The position numbers and the translations under genes are program-made. A stretch of 64,000 nucleotides of DNA from CBDESM01 sp965205165. GTDB taxonomy: Bacteria > Chloroflexota > Dehalococcoidia > Bin125. A model generated the notes under the pieces. It was not told where the DNA came from, did not search any database, and saw only the letters and a list, made by a program, of their open reading frames with translations. The stretch is taken from positions 2,108,001-2,172,000 of the forward strand of contig OZ242037.1 of assembly GCA_965205165.1 (NCBI GenBank), in the 5' to 3' direction. Positions 1 through 8,543 of this stretch are shown here, piece after piece; position 1 is the first letter of the stretch; every line of letters starts with the position of its first letter.

Positions 1-284
1 ATGATGTGCGTCCCGTCGTCCGCGCACCAGATGTCCCCCTCGGGCCCGATCCAGACCCCGTGCGCGCGGTCGGTGAACACGCCCTGCCCCCACGAACCGA
101 GCCACTCCCCCTCGCGCGCGAGGTGCATGACGGGATGCTCGGTATTGCGCGTGAGCAGGATCACCGAATCGTCCGGCGCGACGGCGACGCCGGGCGTCTC
201 GACCAAGCGCACGCCGTCCGGCAGCTGCTCCCAGGAATCCAGCGCGTCGTAGGTGAATCCGTTGTCGCTCAGCGTTGCCGCCAT
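1..284 (-). CDS. NHL/beta-propeller-type protein, N-terminal part
   Basis: Only the first 94 codons are in the window; the gene continues past the left edge. The reading frame starts at ATG 284 behind GGAGG with a five-base spacer; an in-frame ATG at 296 is an alternative without a good ribosome site. The peptide contains the pattern HGVWIGPEGDIWCADDGTH, which resembles the repeat seen in NHL proteins and peptidyl-alpha-hydroxyglycine-lyase-like six-bladed propellers. There is no signal peptide in the visible part, so a cytosolic protein is likely. A TAGACT box lies 36 bases upstream, and the divergent acyltransferase gene starts 82 bases away. The family call rests on one and a half repeats and is therefore only moderately sure; the substrate cannot be deduced. 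Confidence 0.6.
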   Translation of the reverse strand, partial: MAATLSDNGFTYDALDSWEQLPDGVRLVETPGVAVAPDDSVILLTRNTEHPVMHLAREGEWLGSWGQGVFTDRAHGVWIGPEGDIWCADDGTHI

Positions 285-320
285 GGCCGCCTCCATCTGG
301 TCGCGCCCGGTTCGCTTGGT

Positions 321-326
321 AGTCTA
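321..326 (-). promoter_or_regulatory. putative -10 box TAGACT
   Basis: TAGACT on the minus strand ends 36 bases before the ATG at 284. It matches the TANNNT boxes found at similar distances upstream of many genes here. No clear -35 element is visible. Confidence 0.35.
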
Positions 327-366
327 CGGGCGACTGCCGGCGGTACGGGGCGGATCGAGTGCGGGA

Positions 367-2859
367 ATGAGCCATCCACCGGTGCGGCGGTCCCGCGCCA
401 ATCCGCCGGATGCCGGCGATGCGAAGGTGCCCTGGCTCGGCGGGCTCGACGGCATCCGCGCCCTCGCCGTCGCCGCCGTCGTGCTCTTCCATGCCGGCGT
501 CGCCTTCCTGCCCGCCGGCTTCCTCGGCGTCGACGTCTTCTTCGTCGTTTCGGGCTTCCTGATCACCGCGCTGCTGGTCGCCGAGCGCGAGCGCGCCGGC
601 GGCATCGCGCTCGCCGATTTCTGGAAGCGCCGCGCCAAGCGCCTGCTGCCCGCGCTCGCGGCGCTGCTGATCGGCACCACCCTCTTCGCCGCCGCCGTCT
701 ACCAGGACCAACTGCTCGATCAGCTCCGCGAGGTCGTCGCGGCCGCCGCCTACCTGACCAACTGGGACTTGATCCTGCGCGACGTTTCCTACTTCGATCA
801 GTTCGAGCGCCCGTCGCAGCTCCGCCACCTCTGGTCGCTCGCGGTGGAGGAGCAGTTCTACCTGCTCTGGCCGCTGCTGTTCTTCGCCGTGCTGCGGCTG
901 GCCGGAGCGCGCTGGCTGCGCCGGCTCACCTGGCTCGTCGCGCTGGGGGCGCTCGCCTCGCTGATCTGGATGGCGATCCTCTACGAACCGGGCGCCGATC
1001 CATCGCGCGTCTACTTCGGCTCCGATGCGCGCGCCTTCACGATCCTGCTCGGCGTCCTGCTCGGCCTCCACTGGAAGCCGTGGCGGCGCGATTGGGGCCG
1101 CATTTCCGGTGCAGCGCTCGACCTGCTCGGCGCAGGCGGGCTCGCCGCCGTCGCATGGATCATGGTCGCCGCCCGCGAGTCCGATGCGTGGATGTACCCG
1201 TGGGGCCTGCTCGCGCTCTCCGCCGCCGCGGTCGCTGCCGTGGCGGCCGCCGCCCGCAACGGGGGGCTCGTCTCCCGCGCGCTCTCCGCGCGTCCGCTGC
1301 GCTGGCTCGGCGAGCGTTCCTACGCGATCTACCTCTGGCACTGGCCCGTGCTGATCGCGCTCGAATGGGAGCAGGGCATCGCCTACGCCAGCCCGGGCCT
1401 GCTCGCCGCCGGCGGCGCGATCACGCTCGTGCTCGCCGCCGTCAGCTACGAATGGATCGAGCGCCCCGCCCGCGAAGGACGCTTCTGGCGGCAGTTCGGC
1501 CTCCGCCGCGTGCGCATCCCCCGCGCGGTCTGGGCCGGCTCGGCCGCTGCGGTCATCGCCGCGGCCGCCGCCGGCTTCTTCGCGTTTCCCTCTCAGCGCG
1601 CCGATCATCCGCCGGCCGCCGGCGCGGGCGGCGCGGCCCCGCTGCAGATCATCGCGCCGGCGGCCTCCGCCGCGGCCGCGAGCGCCCCGTCGCCGGCCGC
1701 CGGGTCCGGTGGAACCCGCACCGAAATCGCACCGCGCACCGACGGCTCGGCCGCCGCCCTCCCGCTGAAACCCGCCCAACCGGAACCCATCGAGCGGTCT
1801 GCTCCGGACGCCCCCGATGCCGTTTCCGCGCCCGACAAAGAGCAAGAACCCGCCGAAGAACCCGCCGTCGCGCCCGCGCCGCAGCCGCCGGTCGAACCGC
1901 CCGGCGCCGACCATCCCTTGGTCGAGTTCGCCGTGCTGCCCGGCGACACGCCGTTCCGCTTGGCCGCGGCGTTCGGCATCACGCTCGACCGGCTGATGGA
2001 GATCAACGGCGACGACATCCTCGCGCACATCCGCATCGGCCAAGTACTGCGCGCGCCCTGCCCGACCGCCGCTCCCTGCGCCATAATCGAGATCGCCCCC
2101 GTCGGCGAGGCCTGCGTCTCCTGGGCCGGCCCCGCCGGCGCGGTGTCGTGCCAGCCGGCCCGCGCCGTCGTCCCGTTGCCCGCCGCATTCGAGCTCGGAC
2201 CCGCGCCCGACGGCGGCCCGGCCCGCTGGACCTGGGGGCGCGGCGAGTACGGCCTGCGCCGCGGCGAGGATCGCTTCGAGCTCAGCCCGGAACTTGCCGC
2301 CGCGACGCAGCCGGCCGCCCGCGTGCTCGGGATCATCCACGGCAGCCCCCCGCTCGCGATCGGCGATTCGGTCATGGCCGGCGCGGCCCGCGCCCTCCGT
2401 GCGGCCGGCATCGAGGTCGACGCGCTCGGCGCGCGCACCGCGCGGGGCAGCATCGCCGCGCTGCACGACCACCTCGAACGCGGCGGCCCGCGCAGCGTCG
2501 TGATCTTCCACGGCATCGGCTGGAACTTCCTCGAAGCCGCCGACTTCGAGCGCCTGCGCGAGGCCGCCCGCGGCGTCGATCGCCTCATCGTGCTCACCAC
2601 CCAGTTCCGCGGCCGGCACGGGCGCTTGAGCGCCCTCGAATCCGTGGTCAACGAAATGCTCCGCGAACAAGCGCGGAAGCATCCCGAAGTCGTCCTCCTC
2701 GACTGGCATCGAATCAGCGACCAGCGCACCGATGAACTCACCTACGACGGCGCCCACCTCACCGCCGCCGGCATCGCCCTCTACGTCGAATCCATCGTCG
2801 GGGCGGTCGCGGGCGACCCTGAGGACGACTCTGGCGACCTGCTCCTGCTCGAGGAGTAG
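367..2859 (+). CDS. acyltransferase-3 / LysM / SGNH fusion (OatA-like)
   Basis: 830 residues. The first ~390 residues are an acyltransferase-3 (OafA/YrhL) membrane domain with about ten hydrophobic segments, starting with the typical GLDGIRALAVAAVVLFHAG and the WSLAVEEQFYLLWP signature. A Pro/Ala-rich linker follows. Residues ~519-560 read as a LysM domain (PGDTPF, then a Gly-Gln-Val-Leu end). The rest is an SGNH esterase-like domain with GDS around Ser668 and the D794xxH797 pair. Acyltransferase-3 plus SGNH is the OatA architecture for peptidoglycan O-acetylation; the LysM insertion would place the catalytic domain on the cell wall. I chose ATG 367 because the upstream frame reads through the promoter area; the ribosome site there is weak (GGGA). 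Acceptor and acyl group are inferred. It ends convergently with the maturase gene 31 bases away. Confidence 0.85.
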   Translation: MSHPPVRRSRANPPDAGDAKVPWLGGLDGIRALAVAAVVLFHAGVAFLPAGFLGVDVFFVVSGFLITALLVAERERAGGIALADFWKRRAKRLLPALAALLIGTTLFAAAVYQDQLLDQLREVVAAAAYLTNWDLILRDVSYFDQFERPSQLRHLWSLAVEEQFYLLWPLLFFAVLRLAGARWLRRLTWLVALGALASLIWMAILYEPGADPSRVYFGSDARAFTILLGVLLGLHWKPWRRDWGRISGAALDLLGAGGLAAVAWIMVAARESDAWMYPWGLLALSAAAVAAVAAAARNGGLVSRALSARPLRWLGERSYAIYLWHWPVLIALEWEQGIAYASPGLLAAGGAITLVLAAVSYEWIERPAREGRFWRQFGLRRVRIPRAVWAGSAAAVIAAAAAGFFAFPSQRADHPPAAGAGGAAPLQIIAPAASAAAASAPSPAAGSGGTRTEIAPRTDGSAAALPLKPAQPEPIERSAPDAPDAVSAPDKEQEPAEEPAVAPAPQPPVEPPGADHPLVEFAVLPGDTPFRLAAAFGITLDRLMEINGDDILAHIRIGQVLRAPCPTAAPCAIIEIAPVGEACVSWAGPAGAVSCQPARAVVPLPAAFELGPAPDGGPARWTWGRGEYGLRRGEDRFELSPELAAATQPAARVLGIIHGSPPLAIGDSVMAGAARALRAAGIEVDALGARTARGSIAALHDHLERGGPRSVVIFHGIGWNFLEAADFERLREAARGVDRLIVLTTQFRGRHGRLSALESVVNEMLREQARKHPEVVLLDWHRISDQRTDELTYDGAHLTAAGIALYVESIVGAVAGDPEDDSGDLLLLEE

Positions 2860-2890
2860 CCGGCAGCCTGCAAGGCGGGGAACGCTTGCG

Positions 2891-3811
2891 TCAGAGCGGC
2901 GCGGCGCAGCGGAAGCCCAAGTTGCTCGCCGTGCTTTCCGGCGGCATCGCCATGCGCCCCGCCGGCCGGTAGCGCGCGCAATAGCTCGCGTGGCAGAGGA
3001 AGGAACCCCCCTTCGCCACCTTCGCGTCGCCCCAAGCCGGGCCCCCCGGGTCGCGGCCCGGCGCGCGTTCGGGCAGACCGAACCAGTCTGCGCACCACTC
3101 CCAGACATTCCCCGCCATGTTGTGCAGGCCGAACGGGTTGGGCGGGAAGGCGTCGACCGGGCAGGTGCCGAGCCAGCCGTCGGCCAGCGTGTTGCGGATC
3201 GGGAACTCGCCCTGCCAGACGTTCATCATCTGCCGCCCGCCCGGCTCGAGCTCGTCGCCCCAATGCCAGCGGGCGTCCGCTCCGCCGCGCGCCGCGCGCT
3301 CCCATTGCGCCTCCGTCGGCAGCAGCTTCCCCGCCCAGACCGCGTACTCCGCCGCGTCCTGCCAGGCCACATGCACGACCGGATGCCGCCCGCGCTCCGA
3401 CAAATCCGAACCCTCGCCCTCAGGGCGATGCCAGCACGCGCCCTCGACGGCGCGCCACCATGGCGCATCCTGCGCCGCGCGCGTCGGCGGAAAATCCTCC
3501 GGCAGCAGCCCCGCGAAGACGAACGACCAGCCCTCGTGCTCGGCTTCCGTTTTGTAGCCCGTCTCCGCCGCGAACGCCGCGAACTCGTCGTTCGTGACCG
3601 CGCAGGCGTCGATCAGGTACGGCGACAGCTCGACCTCGCGCACCGGCGATTCGCCGTCGCCCGGCTGAGCCATCGGGTCTTCCGATCCCATCCGGAAGAC
3701 GCCGCCCGGGATCTCCGCCATCCCGTCCCGGCTGATCCGATCGGGTTCCGCACGCGCCGCGGGCCGGACGCTCCCGCCTCCGCGGCGTGACGGAACGCAG
3801 CAGGCGCACAT
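2891..3811 (-). CDS. formylglycine-generating enzyme (sulfatase maturase)
   Basis: 306 residues, SUMF1/FGE-sulfatase family. It oxidises the Cys of a CxPxR motif in sulfatases to formylglycine, using copper and oxygen. The family start motif IPGGVFRMGS is at ~34-43, GNVWEWCADW lies in the middle, and the active-site Cys pair Cys273/Cys278 sits in GGSFLCHASYC near the C-terminus, with the same five-residue spacing as in known aerobic FGEs. I kept the start at 3811, giving an N-terminal MCACCVPSR, because Cys-Cys-x-Pro beginnings occur in bacterial FGEs; an internal ATG before AEIPGG is the alternative. It starts 12 bases after the stop of the sulfatase at 3824-6091, so the two are almost certainly co-transcribed. 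No signal peptide: maturation is cytosolic. Confidence 0.92.
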   Translation of the reverse strand: MCACCVPSRRGGGSVRPAARAEPDRISRDGMAEIPGGVFRMGSEDPMAQPGDGESPVREVELSPYLIDACAVTNDEFAAFAAETGYKTEAEHEGWSFVFAGLLPEDFPPTRAAQDAPWWRAVEGACWHRPEGEGSDLSERGRHPVVHVAWQDAAEYAVWAGKLLPTEAQWERAARGGADARWHWGDELEPGGRQMMNVWQGEFPIRNTLADGWLGTCPVDAFPPNPFGLHNMAGNVWEWCADWFGLPERAPGRDPGGPAWGDAKVAKGGSFLCHASYCARYRPAGRMAMPPESTASNLGFRCAAPL

Positions 3812-3823
3812 GCCGGCGCGTCC

Positions 3824-6091
3824 CTACTGCGTGGCGTAGGTGGCGCGGGACTTCGCGCGCGCCTCCGCGTAGGCCGCCGACGTCTTGTCGAACGGCGCGA
3901 TCTCGATCTCCACCGAGTGGATCTTGCCCTCGAACGCGAACGGCGCATCGTAGCTCTTCGTCACCGGCGAAAGCCGGTCGCTGCCCACGTCCGCCCCCCG
4001 CGCCCCGTAGCCGCGGACCAGGAACGGCACCTCGCCCCCGCCCGCGTCCGCTCCGTCGATCGTCAGCGAGACCCGCCCCGGCGCGCCCGGCGCATCCCCA
4101 TGCATCGACGCCGAAACGGTGCAGCGGCCGGCCGGCAGTTCGCTCGTGGAAACGATGTCGGTCTCGCTCCCGAAGGCGTTGTAGAGGAAGTGCAGCCTCC
4201 CGCCCCGCGCGAAGAACGAAATCCCCCCGTAGAGCGAGCCGCGCGAGTAGATCACCCCCTCGTCGCCCGCCGCCGTCTCGATCTCGGCCGTGATGCTCCA
4301 CTCCCCCAGCCCGAGCGGCGCGGCCACCTCGGACGGGATGTGCGACAGCGCCCCCGTGTAGCGGTACTTCAGCCCCTCGTGGATCGCCCCCGGCGCCGGG
4401 CTCGGCCCGCCGATCTGGAACGAGCGGTCGTCCAGCGGCAGCACCCCGTACTTGCCCGCCTCGATCCACCACGCATCGATCATCCGCCGCAGCCGCTCCG
4501 GCTCCTCCGCAGCCAGATTGCGCGTCTCCGAGAAGTCCGTCGAGAGGTCGTACAACTCCCACTCGTCGTCGCCCCAGTCGTCGTTCTTCTGGTGCCGCGT
4601 GACCGCCTTCCAGCCGTCGATCCAGATGCCGCGGTGGCCCAGCATCTCGAAATACTGCACCTGCTTGCGCGTCTCCGCCTCCGGCTGCTCCAGCGCGTAG
4701 TGGAAGCTCGTGCCCGAAATCGGCAGCTGCGGCTCGCCCCGGTAAGTCGCCGGCGCTTCCGCGCCGACCACTTCGAGGATCGTCGGCGCGATGTCGCTCA
4801 CGTGGTGGAACTGCCGCCGGAAGCCGCCGCGCTCCGCCGCCCCGGCCGGCCAATGCGCGATCAGCGGCACCCGCACCCCGCCACCGTGCGTGTTCTGCTT
4901 GTAGAACTTCAGCGGCGTGTTGCCCGCCTGCGACCAGCCCCACGGGTAGTTGGGCGACGACCTCGGTCCGCCGATCTCGTGCAGCCGCGACTGCACCTCC
5001 TCCAGATCGTCCAGCATCGGCTGCGCCCGCCGCGCCGTGTCCGAAACCCCCGTCGGCCCGCCCTCCTGGCTCGCCCCGTTGTCCGCCAGCAGCAGCACCA
5101 GCGTGTTCTCGAACTGCCCCGATTCGCGCAGGTAGTCCATCAGCCGGCCGATCTGCGCATCCGTGTGCTCCAGGAACCCCGCGTACGCCTCCTGCAGCGC
5201 CGCCATGAAGCTGCGCTGATTGGCCGAAAGCGAATCCCACGCCTCCACGCCCGGATTGCGCGGCGCCAGCTGCGTCCCCTCCGGCACCACGCCCAGCTCC
5301 AGCTGCCGCGCGAACCATTCCTCCCGCACCGCGTCCCAGCCCTGATCGAACTTGCCCCGGTACTTCTCGATGTACTCCGCCGGCGCTTGGTGCGGCGAGT
5401 GCGTCGCCCCCAGCGCGAAGTAGAGGAAGAACGGCTGCCGCGGGTAGATCGACTGGTGATCCCGCAGGAAGCCGGACGCCTGATCCACCATGTCCTCGGT
5501 CAGGTGGTAGCCCTCCTCCGGCGTGCGCGGCGGCGTGATGTGGTGGTTGTCGTACGTCAGCTCCGGGTAGAACTGATCCGTCTCACCGCCCAGGAAGCCG
5601 TAGTAGCGATCGAACCCCCGCTGCACCGGCCAGTGATCGAACGGCCCCGCCGCCGACGATTCCTCGCCCGGGTTCAGGTGCCACTTGCCGACGCAGTAGG
5701 TCGCGTAATGCTCGTCGCGCAGCATCTCCGCCAGCGTCGCCGCGCGCTTCGTGATCGCCCCCCGCATGTTCGGGTAGCCCGGGTCGTAGCTCGCGATCGA
5801 ACGCATCCCCACCGTGTGGTGGTTGCGTCCCGTCAGCAGCGACGCCCGCGTCGGCGAGCACAGCGCCGTCACGTGGAAATTCGTGAACCGCAGCCCCCCC
5901 GCCGCCAGCGCGTCGATGTTCGGCGTCGCGATCGTCGACCCGTAGCAGCCCAGATGCGAGAACCCCATGTCGTCGAACAGGATCACCAGCACGTTCGGCC
6001 GATCCCCGTGCTCGAACGGCTCCGGCCACCACGGCTCCGACTCGCGGAACGTCCGCCCGATCCGGCCCCCGAACTCTTCCGACGTGGTCAT
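3824..6091 (-). CDS. sulfatase (arylsulfatase family, formylglycine type)
   Basis: 755 residues. Alkaline-phosphatase-fold sulfatase: the metal-binding Asp pair Asp40-Asp41, the modification motif C78-S-P-T-R followed by ASLLTGRN, and a second metal motif around LADNGAS are visible. About 200 C-terminal residues form a beta-rich accessory domain with no obvious catalytic role. Length and layout match large arylsulfatases that hydrolyse organic sulfate esters. There is no signal peptide, so the substrate must be imported or internal. The ATG at 6091 has GGAGG five bases ahead and TATCCT 27 bases upstream. It is directly followed by its maturase. A second sulfatase of the same architecture lies at 11572-13833. 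The exact sulfate ester cannot be told from sequence. Confidence 0.93.
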   Translation of the reverse strand: MTTSEEFGGRIGRTFRESEPWWPEPFEHGDRPNVLVILFDDMGFSHLGCYGSTIATPNIDALAAGGLRFTNFHVTALCSPTRASLLTGRNHHTVGMRSIASYDPGYPNMRGAITKRAATLAEMLRDEHYATYCVGKWHLNPGEESSAAGPFDHWPVQRGFDRYYGFLGGETDQFYPELTYDNHHITPPRTPEEGYHLTEDMVDQASGFLRDHQSIYPRQPFFLYFALGATHSPHQAPAEYIEKYRGKFDQGWDAVREEWFARQLELGVVPEGTQLAPRNPGVEAWDSLSANQRSFMAALQEAYAGFLEHTDAQIGRLMDYLRESGQFENTLVLLLADNGASQEGGPTGVSDTARRAQPMLDDLEEVQSRLHEIGGPRSSPNYPWGWSQAGNTPLKFYKQNTHGGGVRVPLIAHWPAGAAERGGFRRQFHHVSDIAPTILEVVGAEAPATYRGEPQLPISGTSFHYALEQPEAETRKQVQYFEMLGHRGIWIDGWKAVTRHQKNDDWGDDEWELYDLSTDFSETRNLAAEEPERLRRMIDAWWIEAGKYGVLPLDDRSFQIGGPSPAPGAIHEGLKYRYTGALSHIPSEVAAPLGLGEWSITAEIETAAGDEGVIYSRGSLYGGISFFARGGRLHFLYNAFGSETDIVSTSELPAGRCTVSASMHGDAPGAPGRVSLTIDGADAGGGEVPFLVRGYGARGADVGSDRLSPVTKSYDAPFAFEGKIHSVEIEIAPFDKTSAAYAEARAKSRATYATQ

Positions 6092-6117
6092 CTGGTCCTC
6101 CCGGTCTCCGCGCCCGC

Positions 6118-6123
6118 AGGATA
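6118..6123 (-). promoter_or_regulatory. putative -10 box TATCCT for the sulfatase-maturase operon
   Basis: TATCCT on the minus strand lies 27 bases upstream of the sulfatase ATG, in the divergent gap shared with the CaiB gene. No -35 is evident. Confidence 0.3.
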
Positions 6124-6150
6124 GGGAGTACGCCGCCGCCGCGATTTCCC

Positions 6151-6156
6151 TAGCAT
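6151..6156 (+). promoter_or_regulatory. putative -10 box TAGCAT for the CaiB gene
   Basis: TAGCAT in the context ccctagcattgcc lies 34 bases before the CaiB start. The same ctagcattgcc string recurs upstream of the LLM gene at 10483, which makes a promoter role credible. Confidence 0.4.
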
Positions 6157-6190
6157 TGCCCCAACGACCGGCGCGGGCGGGAGCAGTCCG

Positions 6191-7453
6191 ATGGGCGAAG
6201 AACGGCGGGGTCTCTTCGAGGGCGTGCGCGTCGTCGAGTTCGGATTGTTCGTGGCCGGGCCCTGGGCCGGCGAGCTGCTCGCCCACGGCGGAGCGGACAT
6301 CGTCAAGATCGAGCCGATCAGCGGCGACGCCACCCGCTTCAACAGCACCATCATCCCCGGCGAGGGCCGCCACTACATCATCAAGGCCCGCGGCAAGCGC
6401 GGCGTCCCGATCAACCTCGCCCACCCCGAAGGCGCCGCCCTCGCCCGCCGCATCGCCCTCAGCAGCGACGTCGTCGTCTCCAACATGCGCCAAGGCGCGC
6501 TGGCCAGGCGCGGGCTCGACTACGAATCGCTCGCCGCCGACAACCCGCGCATCATCGTCGCCGAAATCTCCGCCTACGGCACCAAGGGCCCGCTCGGCAA
6601 CGACGGCGGCGCCGACTTCCAGGCCGCCGCCGCATCCGGAATGACGATGTCCAGCGCCAACTTCGACCGCGCCGAACCCCAGCTGATCGACGCCTTCCCC
6701 TCCGACTTCATGGCCGGCACCCTGCTCGCCTTCGGCATCGCCTCCGCGCTCTACGAACGCGAGATCACCGGCCGCGGCCAGCACGTCGCCACCTCCCTCT
6801 ACCAGGCCGGCCTCGTCCTCCAGCACGCCAACGCGAGCATCTTCGACGCCGTCGACTCCTGGAAGCGCGAGTTCCCCGCTTGGATCGACGACGAACGCCC
6901 GCACCCGCGCGACATCTCCGACCGCCGCCGCGGCCAATCCGCGATCCAGATCAACGGCCTCTACGAGACCAAGGACGGGCGCTGGTTCGCGCTCGGCTCC
7001 ACCCCCAGGGCGATGGCCGGCCTGCTCGACGCGCTCGGCGTCCAAGACCCCTCCGCCGAACCCGGCTGGGAAATGCCCGACGACCCCCGCGAGCACTTCA
7101 ACGCCCTCCGCCGCCGACTGCGCGGCGCCGTCCGCGAATGGACCGCCGCCGACCTCAAGGCCCGCATCGACGAAGCCGGCATCCCCAACGCCGAAATGGT
7201 CAGCCTCGAAGAAGCCATGCAAAGCGAACAAGCCCAAGCCAACAATTTCGTCTACACCGCCGACCACAAAGCCGTCGGCCCCTACACCATGCCCGAAGCC
7301 CCCGTCCAATTCAGCCGCGCAAAATACAAAGCCGCCCGCCAAACCCCCGCCTTCGGCGAACACCTCCGCGAAGTCCTCGCCGAATACGGCTACGACGACG
7401 CCCAAATCACCCAGCTCATCGCCAACGGCGTAGTAGCCGAAGACCTCCCGTAA
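6191..7453 (+). CDS. CaiB/BaiF-type (class III) CoA transferase
   Basis: 420 residues, the usual length of the family. It begins with LFEGVRVVEFGLFVAGPWAG and the HGGADIVKIEP stretch typical of CaiB/BaiF enzymes; the Asp in GGADFQAAAASGM corresponds to the family's catalytic aspartate that forms the acyl anhydride. Such enzymes move CoA between carboxylic acids in carnitine, bile-acid, oxalate and aromatic pathways; the substrate here is unknown. Start at 6191 is the first ATG after a divergent promoter region. The neighbouring sulfatases, LLM oxidoreductase, enoyl-CoA hydratase and acyl-CoA dehydrogenase suggest acyl-CoA-based degradation of an organic sulfate or similar compound, but that link is inference. 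The last ~90 codons use GAA, CAA and AAA almost exclusively, unlike the beginning. Confidence 0.92.
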   Translation: MGEERRGLFEGVRVVEFGLFVAGPWAGELLAHGGADIVKIEPISGDATRFNSTIIPGEGRHYIIKARGKRGVPINLAHPEGAALARRIALSSDVVVSNMRQGALARRGLDYESLAADNPRIIVAEISAYGTKGPLGNDGGADFQAAAASGMTMSSANFDRAEPQLIDAFPSDFMAGTLLAFGIASALYEREITGRGQHVATSLYQAGLVLQHANASIFDAVDSWKREFPAWIDDERPHPRDISDRRRGQSAIQINGLYETKDGRWFALGSTPRAMAGLLDALGVQDPSAEPGWEMPDDPREHFNALRRRLRGAVREWTAADLKARIDEAGIPNAEMVSLEEAMQSEQAQANNFVYTADHKAVGPYTMPEAPVQFSRAKYKAARQTPAFGEHLREVLAEYGYDDAQITQLIANGVVAEDLP

Positions 7454-7476
7454 CCCCCCACCGCAGGCCGAAGGCG

Positions 7477-7482
7477 TAGAAT
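7477..7482 (+). promoter_or_regulatory. putative -10 box TAGAAT for the repeat-protein gene
   Basis: TAGAAT lies 23 bases before the start at 7506 and just ahead of a strong GGAGG ribosome site, so the leader would be short. Confidence 0.3.
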
Positions 7483-7505
7483 CACCGCACCGGAGGAAAC
7501 AGCCG

Positions 7506-7838
7506 ATGGCCACACGCGAGCAAATCGGCGGCACGGACGCCCCGCCCCGCGACGCAACCCCGTCGCAAGCCGAGTCTGGCTCTGCGGGAGCGGCACCCGG
7601 CACCGAGATCATCTACGGCGCATTCGCTCCCGGCTGGTGGCGGCACCTGTTTTCGCGCCCGAAGGAGGCACCGCCCGGCGGTGAGCTGGTCTACGGCGCA
7701 TTCGCTCCCGGCTGGTGGCGGCACCTGTTTTCGCGCCCGAAGGAGGCACCGCCCGGCGGTGAGCTGGTCTACACCGCATTCGCTCCCGGCTGGTGGCGCT
7801 TCCTGTTCAGGCGAATGCCGCCACGATCGCCGAGATGA
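7506..7838 (+). CDS. Trp-rich tandem-repeat small protein, unknown function
   Basis: 110 residues. I do not recognise a family. After a 32-residue polar, Ala/Gly/Ser-rich leader come three copies of a 26-residue unit, the first two almost identical: Gly-x-Glu-Leu-Val-Tyr-Gly, then AFAPGWWRHLFSRPKEAPP. The third copy diverges at its end (RFLFRRMPPRSPR). Each copy holds a Gly-Trp-Trp-Arg core, a short amphipathic stretch and a Pro-rich spacer, so membrane-interface binding or peptide-like modular binding is conceivable. No signal peptide or transmembrane segment is seen. A strong GGAGG nine bases before ATG 7506 argues that it is expressed. It stands alone between CaiB and an opposite-strand unknown gene, at the edge of a patch of lower GC content. 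Confidence 0.6.
   Translation: MATREQIGGTDAPPRDATPSQAESGSAGAAPGTEIIYGAFAPGWWRHLFSRPKEAPPGGELVYGAFAPGWWRHLFSRPKEAPPGGELVYTAFAPGWWRFLFRRMPPRSPR
7614..7803 (+). repeat. 78-bp in-frame tandem repeat, about 2.5 copies
   Basis: Units begin at 7614, 7692 and 7770. Copies one and two are nearly identical at DNA level, including silent positions, which indicates recent duplication by slippage or unequal crossing over. The period is a multiple of three and stays inside the 110-residue gene. Confidence 0.9.
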
Positions 7839-7914
7839 CGACGGACGCGGCAGTCGCTCCCGTCAACGCCCTCCGCAAAGACCGCAGGCCAGCAGCGGTG
7901 TAGCGAGGATGTGA

Positions 7915-8502
7915 CTATCGACTCCATACAGCAGTTGGCGGGTAAAGGGGCTCCGTTGCGAGGGCCTCAATGAGCCTCTTGACGCCACCACGTTCGGTTC
8001 TGGCCGACCAAGCACGAACGCGCTGAGCAGCCAGAGAGCGCCCGCTGAATGCACGGGGGTTCCCGATCACCAGATCTTGAAGTGCAGATTCCGCTTCTTC
8101 GGCGATCTGCTCGGCATCGCGGATCACAGATGCCTGCTTGCCTGCGATCCTCAAGCAGTCTGTCCACCAGCGGTAGTGCCGTGCCACGTTTGCTTGAAAT
8201 CGAGCATCACCGAAAACCCCCATTCCCCCGCACGGGCGGTCCACCGTTTCGCGGCCGACCTCGACCCCGTAGTGGGAAACGACTGCTGCCACATCGTTTC
8301 TTGTCAGCTGCTCGAACGACACCGTGAAGCCCAACGGCCGATCGACAGGCTCGAAAGCGCTTGGGTACCCGATGATCTCCTCAAGAGCCTCGCTCGCCAC
8401 TCGCGTCAGCGAGGGGTCGTCTGTCCCACCGCTGGTGGTCACGATGCGCAGCACTGCATCCGCGAGCCGTTCCCGGGATCTTTCGAGTTCGCTGGACATC
8501 AT
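7915..8502 (-). CDS. hypothetical protein (195 residues)
   Basis: No family recognised. The protein is soluble and of mixed charge, with Arg-rich beginnings (ELERSRERLADAVLRIV) and a predicted helical body; a Trp-Trp pair and Cys occur in the middle (HYRWWTDCLRIAGKQAS). It could start at 8502 or at the next codon, also ATG. GC content is visibly lower than in surrounding metabolic genes, which supports accessory origin. It lies 41 bases downstream of the unknown gene coupled to the methyltransferase-HNH gene and in the same orientation, so it may be the last member of that unit. Function cannot be stated. Confidence 0.6.
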   Translation of the reverse strand: MMSSELERSRERLADAVLRIVTTSGGTDDPSLTRVASEALEEIIGYPSAFEPVDRPLGFTVSFEQLTRNDVAAVVSHYGVEVGRETVDRPCGGMGVFGDARFQANVARHYRWWTDCLRIAGKQASVIRDAEQIAEEAESALQDLVIGNPRAFSGRSLAAQRVRAWSARTERGGVKRLIEALATEPLYPPTAVWSR

Positions 8503-8543
8503 CGCCTCCCTTGCCCCAGCCTAGCAGCGCGACATAATGGAGT

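Noticed and set aside
6..2735. Long plus-strand frame of 909 codons across the acyltransferase gene
   Set aside because: Arg/Pro/Ala-rich and without any domain; it is an out-of-frame reading of a GC-rich gene whose true frame has clear domains.
3917..6124. 735-codon plus-strand frame opposite the sulfatase
   Set aside because: Arg-rich antisense shadow; the sulfatase on the other strand has all catalytic motifs.
7482..7724. Minus-strand frame with Cys-rich repeats opposite the Trp-repeat gene
   Set aside because: The plus-strand frame has the strong ribosome site; the minus frame has none and its repeats are just the complement.
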